Positions 26,856-35,231 of a DNA stretch of 64,000 nt are shown here, one piece after another. The notes under the pieces were generated by a model that was not told where the DNA came from, ran no database searches, and was given only the letters and a program-made list of their open reading frames with translations. Made by a program: the position numbers and the translations under genes. The DNA comes from JAGTVG01 sp965365275 (GTDB lineage: Bacteria > Bacteroidota > Bacteroidia > Cytophagales > Cyclobacteriaceae), in NCBI GenBank assembly GCA_965365275.1, contig CBDUBA010000009.1, positions 5,478-69,477 of the forward strand. The letters run 5' to 3'. How positions within the stretch are numbered: position 1 is the stretch's first letter; each line of letters begins with the position of its first letter.

Positions 26856-29314
26856 TGATAAAAAGTTCCGGATTAAATGCAATAATTAAAGGTGAGTTTC
26901 TGCAATATTCTAAGGATCTTCCCATTTCATATCTTTCAACTGATTCCAGAAAGATCATTAACAATGAATCAAGTGTTTTTTTTGCCATAAAGGGTAAGAT
27001 CCATGACGGGCATCAATATATTGATGATCTCTATAATAGAAAGATACGGCAGTTCATCATTGAAGACAGGGATTTCAGGCTTGACAGATATCCTGATGCC
27101 AATTTCTTTGTATGTGAAGATTCAATATTTGCATTACAGGAATTAGCTGCATATTACAGACAATTATTCAATTTAAAGACCCTTGCCATTACAGGAAGTA
27201 ATGGAAAAACTATAGTAAAGGAGTGGCTTTCTCAAATATTATCCTGGAAATACAATGTTGTAAAGTCACCAAAAAGTTATAATTCTCAAATAGGGGTTCC
27301 ATTATCCATATGGCAGATCAATGAATCCCATAATTTTGGCGTTTTCGAGGCTGGGATATCTACCAGGGGAGAGATGACCAGGCTTGAAAAGATCATTAAA
27401 CCGGATATTGGTATACTTACCAATATAGGATCAGCACATGATGAGGGTTTTCATTCCAGAACAGAGAAGCTCAAAGAAAAAATAGAATTGTTTAAGGACT
27501 GCAAAACCCTGATTTATAATATGGATGATGCTCTTGTGTACGGCACCATGTCAAAAACACTGCCTCGATGTGAAAAAATATCCTGGGGAACTCACCCCGA
27601 AGCTGTTTTTCAAATTGCAGAGGTTTCACAAGAAGTAAAAGGTTCAAAAATCAAGATCGTTCATGATTTTACCTCTTATGAGTTCAATTTTAAATTTACA
27701 GATCAGGCCTCTATTGAAAATATCATTCATTGTATAGTCTATTTGCTGAATTCTGAATGGACATTATTAGAAATCCAGGAAGGATTGGATGCTTTGCATA
27801 CTATTTCCATGAGATTGGAAATGAAAAGAGGCGTTAACGACACCTATTTGATTGACGACACCTATAACAATGATCTTGCCGGCCTGGAAATTGCGCTGAA
27901 TTATCTGATTAATCAAAAACAGCGAAATATAAGGTCCTTGATCCTATCGGATATTTTACAGTCGGGTATAAGCGTTTCCAGACTTTATAAAAAGACTGCT
28001 GAAATCATAAATCAGCATGCACTGGATAAGGTTATTGGCATTGGTACAGAAATAAAACACATAAAAGGCCACCTGAAAAGTGATTTTTACTGGTTTAAAG
28101 ATACATCCTCTTTTCTTGATGAATTCGATCTGAATAATTTCAACAATGAAATTATTCTAGTAAAAGGTGCGCGAAACTTCGGACTGGAAAATGTCATTCG
28201 TTATCTCCAGGAGAAACTTCATGGGACTGTTCTTGAGATCAATTTGGATGCTTTAAGCCATAATTTAAATGTTTATCGTTCCTACCTGAAGCCGGACACA
28301 AAAATTATGGTCATGGTGAAAGCCCTTGCATATGGCAGTGGGAGTATTGAAGTGGCTAATCTTTTGGAATTCCATAGGATAGATTATCTGGGTGTGGCTT
28401 ACACAGATGAAGGCGTTACACTTAGGAAAAATGGCATAAATCTACCCATAATGATCATGAATCCTTCCCTGGATTCACTGGATAAAATCGTGGAGTTCAG
28501 ACTGGAACCTGAGATTTATAATCTAAGATTATTAAAAGAAATCAACCGCTATACAAAAATCAATAATCGCTCGATACAAATACATATTAAACTGGACACA
28601 GGAATGAGTCGTCTCGGATTTAATCCTGATGATCTGGATGAAATGATCAACATACTAAATGATAATTCCCTTATTTCAGTAGCAAGTGTTTTCAGCCATT
28701 TGTCTAGTGCGGATATTTCCCAACATAATGAATTTACAGAAAACCAGGCCAGAAGTTTTATCAAGGCTACCGATTATATTGAGAGCCGGATACAAAAGCT
28801 TTTTATTCGTCATATTGCGAATTCCGCTGCGATTATCCGATATCCTGAATATCATTTTGATATGGTAAGACTCGGAATAGGATTATATGGTTTTGATGCC
28901 ACAGGCTTGATAAACGATCAACTCCGATCAATAGGTACCTTAAAAACTGAGATTTCACAGATCAAGAAATTAAAAAAGGGTGATTCTGTGGGATATGGTA
29001 GACAAGAGGTAATTGAAAAAGACAGTACCATTGCCACCATTGCCATAGGTTATGCAGATGGATTTTTCCGGTCCTTTGGGAATAAAACTGCATCAGTTTG
29101 GATAAAGGGATGTATAGCGCCTGTCGTCGGAAATGTCTGCATGGATATGACCATGATAGATATTACCGGAATCGATGCAAAAGAAGGAGATACAGTAATT
29201 ATCTTTGGAGAAGAACAACCCCTGAAATTACTGGCAGATTCGATACATACCATTCCCTATGAGATATTGACGAATATCAGTGAAAGGGTGAAAAGGATTT
29301 ATATCAGCGAGTAA
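26855..29314 (+). CDS. Bifunctional MurF / alanine racemase
   Basis: 819-aa fusion. Residues 1 to about 452 are MurF, which adds D-Ala-D-Ala to UDP-MurNAc-tripeptide: STDSRKI (28-34), P-loop TGSNGKT (113-119), NIGSAHDEGF and DDTYNND. Residues from about 458 are alanine racemase: PLP lysine K489 (MVMVKALAYGSG), GMSRLGF, RLGIGLYG and SVGYGRQE with the catalytic Tyr. One polypeptide thus makes D-Ala and, two steps later, uses its dipeptide. This fusion is typical of Bacteroidota. Translation overlaps the tandem GNAT gene. Ddl is not in the window. Confidence 0.93.
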   Translation: MIKSSGLNAIIKGEFLQYSKDLPISYLSTDSRKIINNESSVFFAIKGKIHDGHQYIDDLYNRKIRQFIIEDRDFRLDRYPDANFFVCEDSIFALQELAAYYRQLFNLKTLAITGSNGKTIVKEWLSQILSWKYNVVKSPKSYNSQIGVPLSIWQINESHNFGVFEAGISTRGEMTRLEKIIKPDIGILTNIGSAHDEGFHSRTEKLKEKIELFKDCKTLIYNMDDALVYGTMSKTLPRCEKISWGTHPEAVFQIAEVSQEVKGSKIKIVHDFTSYEFNFKFTDQASIENIIHCIVYLLNSEWTLLEIQEGLDALHTISMRLEMKRGVNDTYLIDDTYNNDLAGLEIALNYLINQKQRNIRSLILSDILQSGISVSRLYKKTAEIINQHALDKVIGIGTEIKHIKGHLKSDFYWFKDTSSFLDEFDLNNFNNEIILVKGARNFGLENVIRYLQEKLHGTVLEINLDALSHNLNVYRSYLKPDTKIMVMVKALAYGSGSIEVANLLEFHRIDYLGVAYTDEGVTLRKNGINLPIMIMNPSLDSLDKIVEFRLEPEIYNLRLLKEINRYTKINNRSIQIHIKLDTGMSRLGFNPDDLDEMINILNDNSLISVASVFSHLSSADISQHNEFTENQARSFIKATDYIESRIQKLFIRHIANSAAIIRYPEYHFDMVRLGIGLYGFDATGLINDQLRSIGTLKTEISQIKKLKKGDSVGYGRQEVIEKDSTIATIAIGYADGFFRSFGNKTASVWIKGCIAPVVGNVCMDMTMIDITGIDAKEGDTVIIFGEEQPLKLLADSIHTIPYEILTNISERVKRIYISE

Positions 29315-29317
29315 GTT

Positions 29318-29521
29318 TTAGTTATGAATTAACTCAAAATACTGATCAAATACTTTTCTGGGTATTACCCGGGTAGGAAGACTGCTGCCCCATTTTGGTG
29401 AAATCTGGAACAATCCATTGAATGACCTTCCTATATAATTTTTCCCCTTTTCATAACCTCCAAGGAATTTTCTCTCGTCTGGTTTTTGATTACATTTGAA
29501 TATAACTCTAAAACGATCCAT
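29318..29521 (-). CDS. Small conserved-looking protein, 67 aa
   Basis: Starts at the ATG at 29521 and reads MDRFRVIFKCNQKPDERKFL, then GGYEKGKNYIGRSFNGLFQI and a tail SPKWGSS..VFDQYFEL. No membrane segment. The protein has an ordinary globular composition, and a compact KG(K/R)xYxGRxFNGLF phrase looks like a small beta-barrel fold. It lies convergently 3 nt from the murF-alr stop. I do not recognise a function. It could be missed by gene callers because of its length. Confidence 0.55.
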   Translation of the reverse strand: MDRFRVIFKCNQKPDERKFLGGYEKGKNYIGRSFNGLFQISPKWGSSLPTRVIPRKVFDQYFELIHN

Positions 29522-29685
29522 GGTGTGTTATTAATAAGTGCTTGTGTTGGTTTTAAACGAATATAATAAAATATTGTTTATGAAACACCATAAATCACAT
29601 GACATTTTTTTACCAAAATTGTGCAAAAACACACTATTTTATAAAAATAATTAAATTTAATCTTTGAATATGCCAAATAATAGAA

Positions 29686-29713
29686 TTGATGTCTGATTTT
29701 TGTACTATTTTTG
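29686..29713 (+). promoter_or_regulatory. Promoter of the WG-repeat gene
   Basis: TTG (29686-29688), 17-nt spacer, TATTTTTG (29706-29713), matching the Bacteroidota TTG / TAnnTTTG promoter. Transcription would begin near 29720, about 25 nt before the start codon. Confidence 0.55.
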
Positions 29714-29744
29714 AAAACATAAAAAAATTTTTGAGATTTTCGGG

Positions 29745-31991
29745 TTGAGGCGTAAAAAAGCACTGATATTATTATTTTTTATAGTTATTGGAATACTACC
29801 CTGCAGCTATGCCAATGAGTATGCTATCTTTGAACAAAATCAAAAAAAGGGACTCAAAGATCATCGTGGAAAAGAGATCATTCCGGCTGAATATGATGAT
29901 ATTGGTTGGAGTGACGGACAAACCAGTGTATTTGAGGGGATAATTGGTTATAAAATTGAAGAGAATTGGGGGTTAATCAATCTCAAAAACTCAAAGCTGA
30001 CCACCGCTAAGTTCAAAGATCTTTTTCCGGGAAACGAATCCATAATAGCCTCGATACCGGATACCTATAAACTGAACAATTTGTTTGGATTAATTAATCC
30101 CTCCGGTAAGACATTGATAAACTTCAAGTATAATTCCATTGAAAGCTTTGGAAGTAACTTCATCGTAAGCAAAAAAATAGATGAAGATATTTTATATGCC
30201 GTTATCAGCCATAAAGACGAATTGGTTCTTCAATTTGATTATTTCTCTGCCTTCAGAATTACAAACAACATTTTTGCTTTACAGGATTTTGATCAGGAAC
30301 TTGACCTGATTGATTCGAAAGGTTCATTTCTTCTGGATATTAAAATTGATGGAGTGGAAATTTTGGCTGATCAATTATTGAAAATCTCAAAAAATGGAAA
30401 CAAAGGTCTTATCGATTTTAAAGGGGAAATGATAGCCCCGATGAACTACCAGGAATTTGCTCTAAATGACAACGGTATAATTAATGGCCTTCCATCGAGG
30501 AACTGGAAATTGTTATCTGATAGCGGCAAATCACTTGATATCTTGAGTTATGATCAGTTAATACCTATAGATTCCGGGTATTACAAGGCAAGAAGATTGA
30601 ATTATAGTTTTATCATTAGAGATAACGGTAAGGAGGTATTCAAGATAAGAAATTCGGAAATTCAGTTTTTAAACGATTCCCTGGCACTTTTCGAATCCAA
30701 TAACAGATTTGGAGTTATCAATTACACAGGAGATACTATTGTAGAAGCAAAATATGACGCTATAAAGATCTCAGGAAACAGATTATTTTTGTATATGAAA
30801 AAAGCCAACCAGAGTGGCTGGTCTTTATCTGACTTATATGGTATGATACTTTCTTCAAAGGAATTTGAAGCATTATATCATCTTGATCATCAGAATATTG
30901 CATTCAAGAAAAATGGATTTTGGGGAATCATAGATAACTACGGTAAAGAAAAGGTCTTCGGTAAATATGATTCGATCTACACAAAAATGAATGATCTCTT
31001 CCTGGTTGATTTTTATGGTGAAACAGGGGTTGTTGATGTTTATGGTGAATGGAAGGTTTACCCGCAGAAGGGAGATGTTTTCCTTCTGGAAAATGGGGAT
31101 TATCTGATCAGTTCTTACTTCCAGAGCCGGGTCATCAGTAAATGGGGAAATGAACTATTTACCTCTGAAAATTACCTTAAACCATTCAGAACGGGCTTTA
31201 TTGAAGAAGATTTTGAAAGCAATTTTGGCCTTATTGACAGGAATTTTAATCGATTGTTGAAGGTAAACAATTTATTCGTGGGTCCTATTGTTCAGGATTC
31301 TGCTTTCCTATTCAAAAATGAATCAGGATGGGGTATCGTGGATATCTCAGGGCAGGTTCTGGTCAAGAATGATAAACGTTTTGAAGAAATTATAGGTTAT
31401 AATGAAGATTATATCGGTGTTAAGATCGATGGATATTACGGATTTGTTGATTTGAATGGGAAACTTAGGATTGCCAATCGGTATGAAGGTATAGGATTGT
31501 TCAATAATGGACTGGCAAATATTAAGATCCTGAATAAATGGGGAACAATTAATAAGGAAGAAGAAATTGTGGTTCAGCCTTATTATGATCAAATCGGTCT
31601 GTTTAAGGAAAATCTGGCCATAGCTCAAAAAAATAATAAATACGGTATACTGAATGATGAAGGAAAAACAGTTATTACATTTGACTATGATTCATTATTT
31701 AGATTACACAATGGAAATTATATTTGCGTACTGAATTCCAAATACGGGCTGATAAACAATCTGGGTGAATTAATGTTTTATCCCAAGTATGAATCTATAT
31801 TAGATCTTGATAATGGATTTGTAATTGCTGAACGTAAAAAGTTAGCAGGAGTTTTCAGTTCAAGTGGCGTTTTTATCATACCTGTTAAATATGATCAGAT
31901 TATATTTGATCCTTATAAAGAAATATTCCTTGTAACTGAAGATCCTGAATGGGAGCAAATTATGGATATGAAAGACGCTATTACATATTAA
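29745..31991 (+). CDS. Exported WG-repeat protein
   Basis: 748 aa starting with TTG at 29745; no ATG precedes the signal peptide (MRRKKALILLFF..SYAN). The mature part is built from about fourteen WG-type beta-hairpin units of the form [WFY]G[LIV][IV]xxxGxx[IV]xxxYDx[IL], for example WGIIDNYGKEKVFGKYDSI and YGILNDEGKTVITFDYDSL. WG repeats are common in Bacteroidota surface proteins and are thought to mediate binding. No enzymatic domain and no T9SS sorting domain are seen. The last residues overlap the upstream reading of the LEA14-like gene, whose true start lies 42 nt after this stop. Confidence 0.85.
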   Translation: MRRKKALILLFFIVIGILPCSYANEYAIFEQNQKKGLKDHRGKEIIPAEYDDIGWSDGQTSVFEGIIGYKIEENWGLINLKNSKLTTAKFKDLFPGNESIIASIPDTYKLNNLFGLINPSGKTLINFKYNSIESFGSNFIVSKKIDEDILYAVISHKDELVLQFDYFSAFRITNNIFALQDFDQELDLIDSKGSFLLDIKIDGVEILADQLLKISKNGNKGLIDFKGEMIAPMNYQEFALNDNGIINGLPSRNWKLLSDSGKSLDILSYDQLIPIDSGYYKARRLNYSFIIRDNGKEVFKIRNSEIQFLNDSLALFESNNRFGVINYTGDTIVEAKYDAIKISGNRLFLYMKKANQSGWSLSDLYGMILSSKEFEALYHLDHQNIAFKKNGFWGIIDNYGKEKVFGKYDSIYTKMNDLFLVDFYGETGVVDVYGEWKVYPQKGDVFLLENGDYLISSYFQSRVISKWGNELFTSENYLKPFRTGFIEEDFESNFGLIDRNFNRLLKVNNLFVGPIVQDSAFLFKNESGWGIVDISGQVLVKNDKRFEEIIGYNEDYIGVKIDGYYGFVDLNGKLRIANRYEGIGLFNNGLANIKILNKWGTINKEEEIVVQPYYDQIGLFKENLAIAQKNNKYGILNDEGKTVITFDYDSLFRLHNGNYICVLNSKYGLINNLGELMFYPKYESILDLDNGFVIAERKKLAGVFSSSGVFIIPVKYDQIIFDPYKEIFLVTEDPEWEQIMDMKDAITY

Positions 31992-32032
31992 ATACATTAT
32001 TATTTGGCAGGTTTATTGCAAACAAAACAACA

Positions 32033-32503
32033 ATGAATAGATTCTACAAATCAAGTCTTTTATATATTCTGATTCTTATTGCTGCTTTTTCTTGTAAAAA
32101 GGTGGAAGCTCCGGTATATGAATCTGTGGATGAGTTAGAAATTATAGATAGAAGCAGTAATTCTGTTACAATATCAGCAAATGTGAATTTTTATAATCCA
32201 AATAATTACCGCATAACGTTAAAAAAAGCAGATATTGATGTATTATTGAACGACAAACCCATCACTAATTTCACAAGAGATTACAACCTGAAAATCGAGA
32301 AAAATGAGCATTTTACCGTACCGGTAGAGATACGCTTTTCTATGGCTGACCTCAATACAAATGTGATTTCTTCTGCCATAAATGCCCTTCTTGGCAAAAA
32401 ACAGGTTCTATCATACAAAGGAAATATTAAAATTAAAGCTTACGGGATAAGAATAAATGTTCCTGTTGTTGGAAAAACGGATTTTGACATTAATGATCTT
32501 TAG
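32033..32503 (+). CDS. LEA14-like lipoprotein
   Basis: 156 aa from the ATG at 32033, chosen because it opens a lipoprotein signal (MNRFYKSSLLYILILIAAFSC, Cys20). The mature domain has the LEA type 2 pattern: ISANVNFYNPNNYRITLKKADIDVLLNDKPI, then alternating hydrophobic strands to a VPVVGKTDFDI end. Such domains are immunoglobulin-like, often on lipoproteins or stress proteins, with no known ligand. Its end overlaps the end of the convergent YpdA-like gene by 14 nt. Probably co-transcribed with the WG-repeat gene. Confidence 0.8.
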   Translation: MNRFYKSSLLYILILIAAFSCKKVEAPVYESVDELEIIDRSSNSVTISANVNFYNPNNYRITLKKADIDVLLNDKPITNFTRDYNLKIEKNEHFTVPVEIRFSMADLNTNVISSAINALLGKKQVLSYKGNIKIKAYGIRINVPVVGKTDFDINDL

Positions 32504-33479
32504 ATTCCTTTTCCAAAATATCCTTAACGATTTTTATTCCATGCAGGCGCCCGTTCTCAATAAATACTTTTTCTGTTCGTATGCCGGCCGTTAGAGTACC
32601 CGCAACATAAAGATTGGGAACATTTGTCTCAAATGTATTTTCATCATACAATGGTTCCTTTGATTCAGAATTGATTTTAATACCACATTTCTTCATTAAA
32701 TCAATGTCCGGCAAATATCCTGTCAAAATGAAAACGAAATCTGATTCTATTTCTACTTTTTTATGGCCGTCATTGCTTTGAGCTATAACCTGTTTTTCAT
32801 TAATTTCAAGGGCATGATGTTGATATATAGCTTTTATCTTTCCTTCTTTGATTCGGTTTATCAGATCCGGGATCAACCAGTATTTAGCCGTTTTTTTCAT
32901 AGTCTCGCCCCGAACCAATAAAGTAACATTAACACCATGTCTGTACAGGTCAAGGGCCGATTCAACGGCAGAATTTCCAGCTCCAATAATGGTTACATTT
33001 TGATGTGCATAAGGATAGGGTTCATCATAATAATGCTTTACATGGGGCAGGTGTTCACCAGGAATGTTTAACTTTCTTGGAAAATCAAAATATCCGGTGG
33101 ATAGAATAAGATATCTGGTTATATACGTATCTCCGGTTGAAGTATCGATATGAAAATGATCATTTTCATTCCTGATTTTTTCAGCTGTACAAAACAGACG
33201 GATCGGGAGGTTATAAAATTCCACGACCTTTCGGTAATAATTTAGGGCCTCCTCTCTGGTAGCTTTGGGCTTATCAATGGTAAAGGGTATATTTCCGATC
33301 GCAATATTATCAGCCGTTGAAAAGAAAGTCATTTGTTTTGGATATCGTCTGATTGATTCCGCTATGGTCCCTTTTTCAAGTACTAAAACCTTTAAACCCT
33401 TATTCAAGGCCTCAATTGCGCATGCCAGTCCGTTTGGCCCCCCGCCAACAACGATAATTTCATAATCCTGTATCTTCAT
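32490..33479 (-). CDS. YpdA-family (bacillithiol disulfide reductase-like) FAD/NAD(P) oxidoreductase
   Basis: 329 aa, thioredoxin-reductase-like but without the CxxC pair. N-terminal FAD motif GGGPNG (12-17) is followed by the YpdA signatures IRRYPKQMTFFSTADNIAIGNIPF and KPKATREEALNYYR. A second nucleotide-binding motif is GAGNSAVESALDLYRHG, and an ATG-type motif reads FILTGYLPD. In Firmicutes YpdA recycles oxidised bacillithiol; if the same holds here, the organism uses bacillithiol as its main thiol. Stand-alone gene, convergent with the LEA14-like gene. Confidence 0.85.
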   Translation of the reverse strand: MKIQDYEIIVVGGGPNGLACAIEALNKGLKVLVLEKGTIAESIRRYPKQMTFFSTADNIAIGNIPFTIDKPKATREEALNYYRKVVEFYNLPIRLFCTAEKIRNENDHFHIDTSTGDTYITRYLILSTGYFDFPRKLNIPGEHLPHVKHYYDEPYPYAHQNVTIIGAGNSAVESALDLYRHGVNVTLLVRGETMKKTAKYWLIPDLINRIKEGKIKAIYQHHALEINEKQVIAQSNDGHKKVEIESDFVFILTGYLPDIDLMKKCGIKINSESKEPLYDENTFETNVPNLYVAGTLTAGIRTEKVFIENGRLHGIKIVKDILEKESKDH

Positions 33480-33630
33480 CTTGTTCGTAACAATTTAATA
33501 TTTATTTAAATATTTTATTTCTTTATCCGTTATTGATCCGAAGGACAAATTATATTTTTAATCCAATAGATCAGGTTTTCAAAATTACAGCGATAATTTA
33601 AAGTCTGTTTTCAATTTAACGAATTTTTAG

Positions 33631-34047
33631 ATGGACAATATTTATGTAGAAAAGATCAGTCATTTGAACGATCTGATAAAACTATCAAGGATTGATGGAA
33701 GAGAAAATTTAAATGAGATCAATTTTATAAATTCTGTGGCCGACAGGCTCGGGATAAGTCGCAAAGATTTAACAGAAGTAAGAAAGAAAAGCAATAAAGT
33801 ACATTTTTCTCCACCAGATGACATGTATCAGTTAATGATGCAATATCATCGATTGATTGTATTGATGGGAATCGACCGGATTATTTCTTCTGAAGAAAGG
33901 GACTTTTGTACGAAACTCGGGTTGAAAATGAAGTTGAAAAAAGAAGCCATCAATGAAATAATTGAAAAGGCCGTTGATACACCCAGGCATATAATATCTG
34001 TAGATGATATTGAAAAAGTATTTTACAGGCATTACAAAAACGCTTGA
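33631..34047 (+). CDS. TerB-like small protein, function unknown
   Basis: 138 aa, all-helical appearance, no signal peptide. The core (ISHLNDLIKLSRIDGRENLNE.. ..YHRLIVLMGIDRIISSEERDFCTKLGLKMKL) has two helix-loop units with acidic loops (RIDGREN and IDRIISSEE), the layout of TerB/DUF533-type metal-binding helical domains. That assignment is by pattern only. Its stop and the stop of the convergent DUF4174 gene are directly adjacent (34047/34048). Confidence 0.6.
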   Translation: MDNIYVEKISHLNDLIKLSRIDGRENLNEINFINSVADRLGISRKDLTEVRKKSNKVHFSPPDDMYQLMMQYHRLIVLMGIDRIISSEERDFCTKLGLKMKLKKEAINEIIEKAVDTPRHIISVDDIEKVFYRHYKNA

Positions 34048-34440
34048 TTATTCTATTTGATCAAAATATCGGAAAACCTCCTTTACTTCAACAGGAATAT
34101 CAGACCTGTAAATCTCTTTAAAATTATTTGTTACCAGGACTTCTGAAAAATCACCATCATCAATTATATAATATTCCCGGATTGAAGTGACTTGTTCTTC
34201 TGAGAGTGATTCGCCTCCAGGTCCAATACCACCGGCTTTAAAAATTTCGAATATAACAATATTCCTTTGATCAAGCCCCAGGGGATCTTTTGTTAACCTG
34301 GAAATGGATTGCATGTACAGATCGGAGCGGTTGTCAGGAGCAAAAATGATTATTGCATTTGTATTCTGATCGTAGGTACTTAGAATTATGGGTAAATCTT
34401 CCTGGTAAGAAATAAACAGATGAAAAAAAAGAAGGATCAT
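34048..34440 (-). CDS. DUF4174 protein
   Basis: 130 aa. Hydrophobic N-terminus (MILLFFHLFIS) is a weak signal or anchor. The domain pattern NAIIIFAPDNRSDLYMQSISRL, QRNIVIFEI, YYIIDDGDFSEVLVTNNFKEIYRSD and a final helix fit DUF4174, a thioredoxin-like fold without the redox cysteines. Function unknown. Starts 9 nt after the COX3-like gene stop, so probably one transcript with it. Confidence 0.65.
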   Translation of the reverse strand: MILLFFHLFISYQEDLPIILSTYDQNTNAIIIFAPDNRSDLYMQSISRLTKDPLGLDQRNIVIFEIFKAGGIGPGGESLSEEQVTSIREYYIIDDGDFSEVLVTNNFKEIYRSDIPVEVKEVFRYFDQIE

Positions 34441-34449
34441 TTTAAACCA

Positions 34450-35085
34450 TTATAACAGAAATATCAGCCATGTTACAATAAAAATCCATGAAATACACAC
34501 AAATATCCAATAATTATGAATGATCTCAAGTTTTGTTTTCTCATAGGGTGATGTAAAAAATATTAACCTGGCAACACCATCTTGATGTACATTCCTTGTC
34601 AGGTATAAATATAAGGCTATGGCTCCATTTCCAATAAGGACCGTCACCATATGAAAGCCGGTTATTAGATATAAATAGGTGCTTATATAATTGGATTTTA
34701 GATTGAATCCCTGAAAAATAAGTTCCAGCCAACCAATTCCCTGGAAAACTAAAAATATAGCACCGGCAAGAAATAATCCAAAAACCTTTTTTCGTATCTG
34801 AAAAAGGTTTTCCGATTTAAATGCCTGCAGTAATCCCACAGGTACGAACATCGCAGCTATTATCAGAAAAGAAGCAACCAAATAAAACTTAGGCAATTGT
34901 AAATCGGTTCCTGAGTCATTTCCAATAATGGATTCAATAGTAACAGAGATCAGTAGATAACTATATATCAGGGAAATACCGAATAGAAAAAGAAAAGTAA
35001 TGAGCTTATGAGGATGGATTTTCTCAAGCTCCTTTAATCCTTTCAATACATGTTTTCCTTCCTTCAGTTCCTTTTTATCCATCAC
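34450..35085 (-). CDS. Haem-copper oxidase subunit III-like membrane protein
   Basis: 211 aa with five hydrophobic helices and a charged cytoplasmic N-terminus. The pattern GFHMVTVLIGNGAIALYL in the middle and IIHNYWIFVCISWIFIVTWLIFLL at the end resembles cytochrome c oxidase subunit III, where a WHFVDxVW motif ends the protein; the Trp-His is degenerate here. Subunits I and II are absent nearby, so this is probably an accessory or assembly-related copy. It forms a pair with the DUF4174 gene and is divergent from mfd. Start may be Met1 or Met2. Confidence 0.65.
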   Translation of the reverse strand: MMDKKELKEGKHVLKGLKELEKIHPHKLITFLFLFGISLIYSYLLISVTIESIIGNDSGTDLQLPKFYLVASFLIIAAMFVPVGLLQAFKSENLFQIRKKVFGLFLAGAIFLVFQGIGWLELIFQGFNLKSNYISTYLYLITGFHMVTVLIGNGAIALYLYLTRNVHQDGVARLIFFTSPYEKTKLEIIHNYWIFVCISWIFIVTWLIFLL

Positions 35086-35206
35086 TCTTTTATATAAAAT
35101 TTTTCTTAATTCTTACAGCTAATAATATTAAACTAAATTTCTATCATAATGGTTCTGTTAATTTAAAGAAAATTTCTTTATAACAGGGATTTCATCATAT
35201 TGATTA

Positions 35207-35214
35207 TACTTTTG
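35207..35214 (+). promoter_or_regulatory. Possible -7 element of mfd
   Basis: TACTTTTG matches TAnnTTTG and lies 18 nt before the TTG start of mfd. There is no correctly placed TTG upstream, so it is weak evidence alone. Confidence 0.35.
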
Positions 35215-35231
35215 CGGAAAAGTTAAACGCT

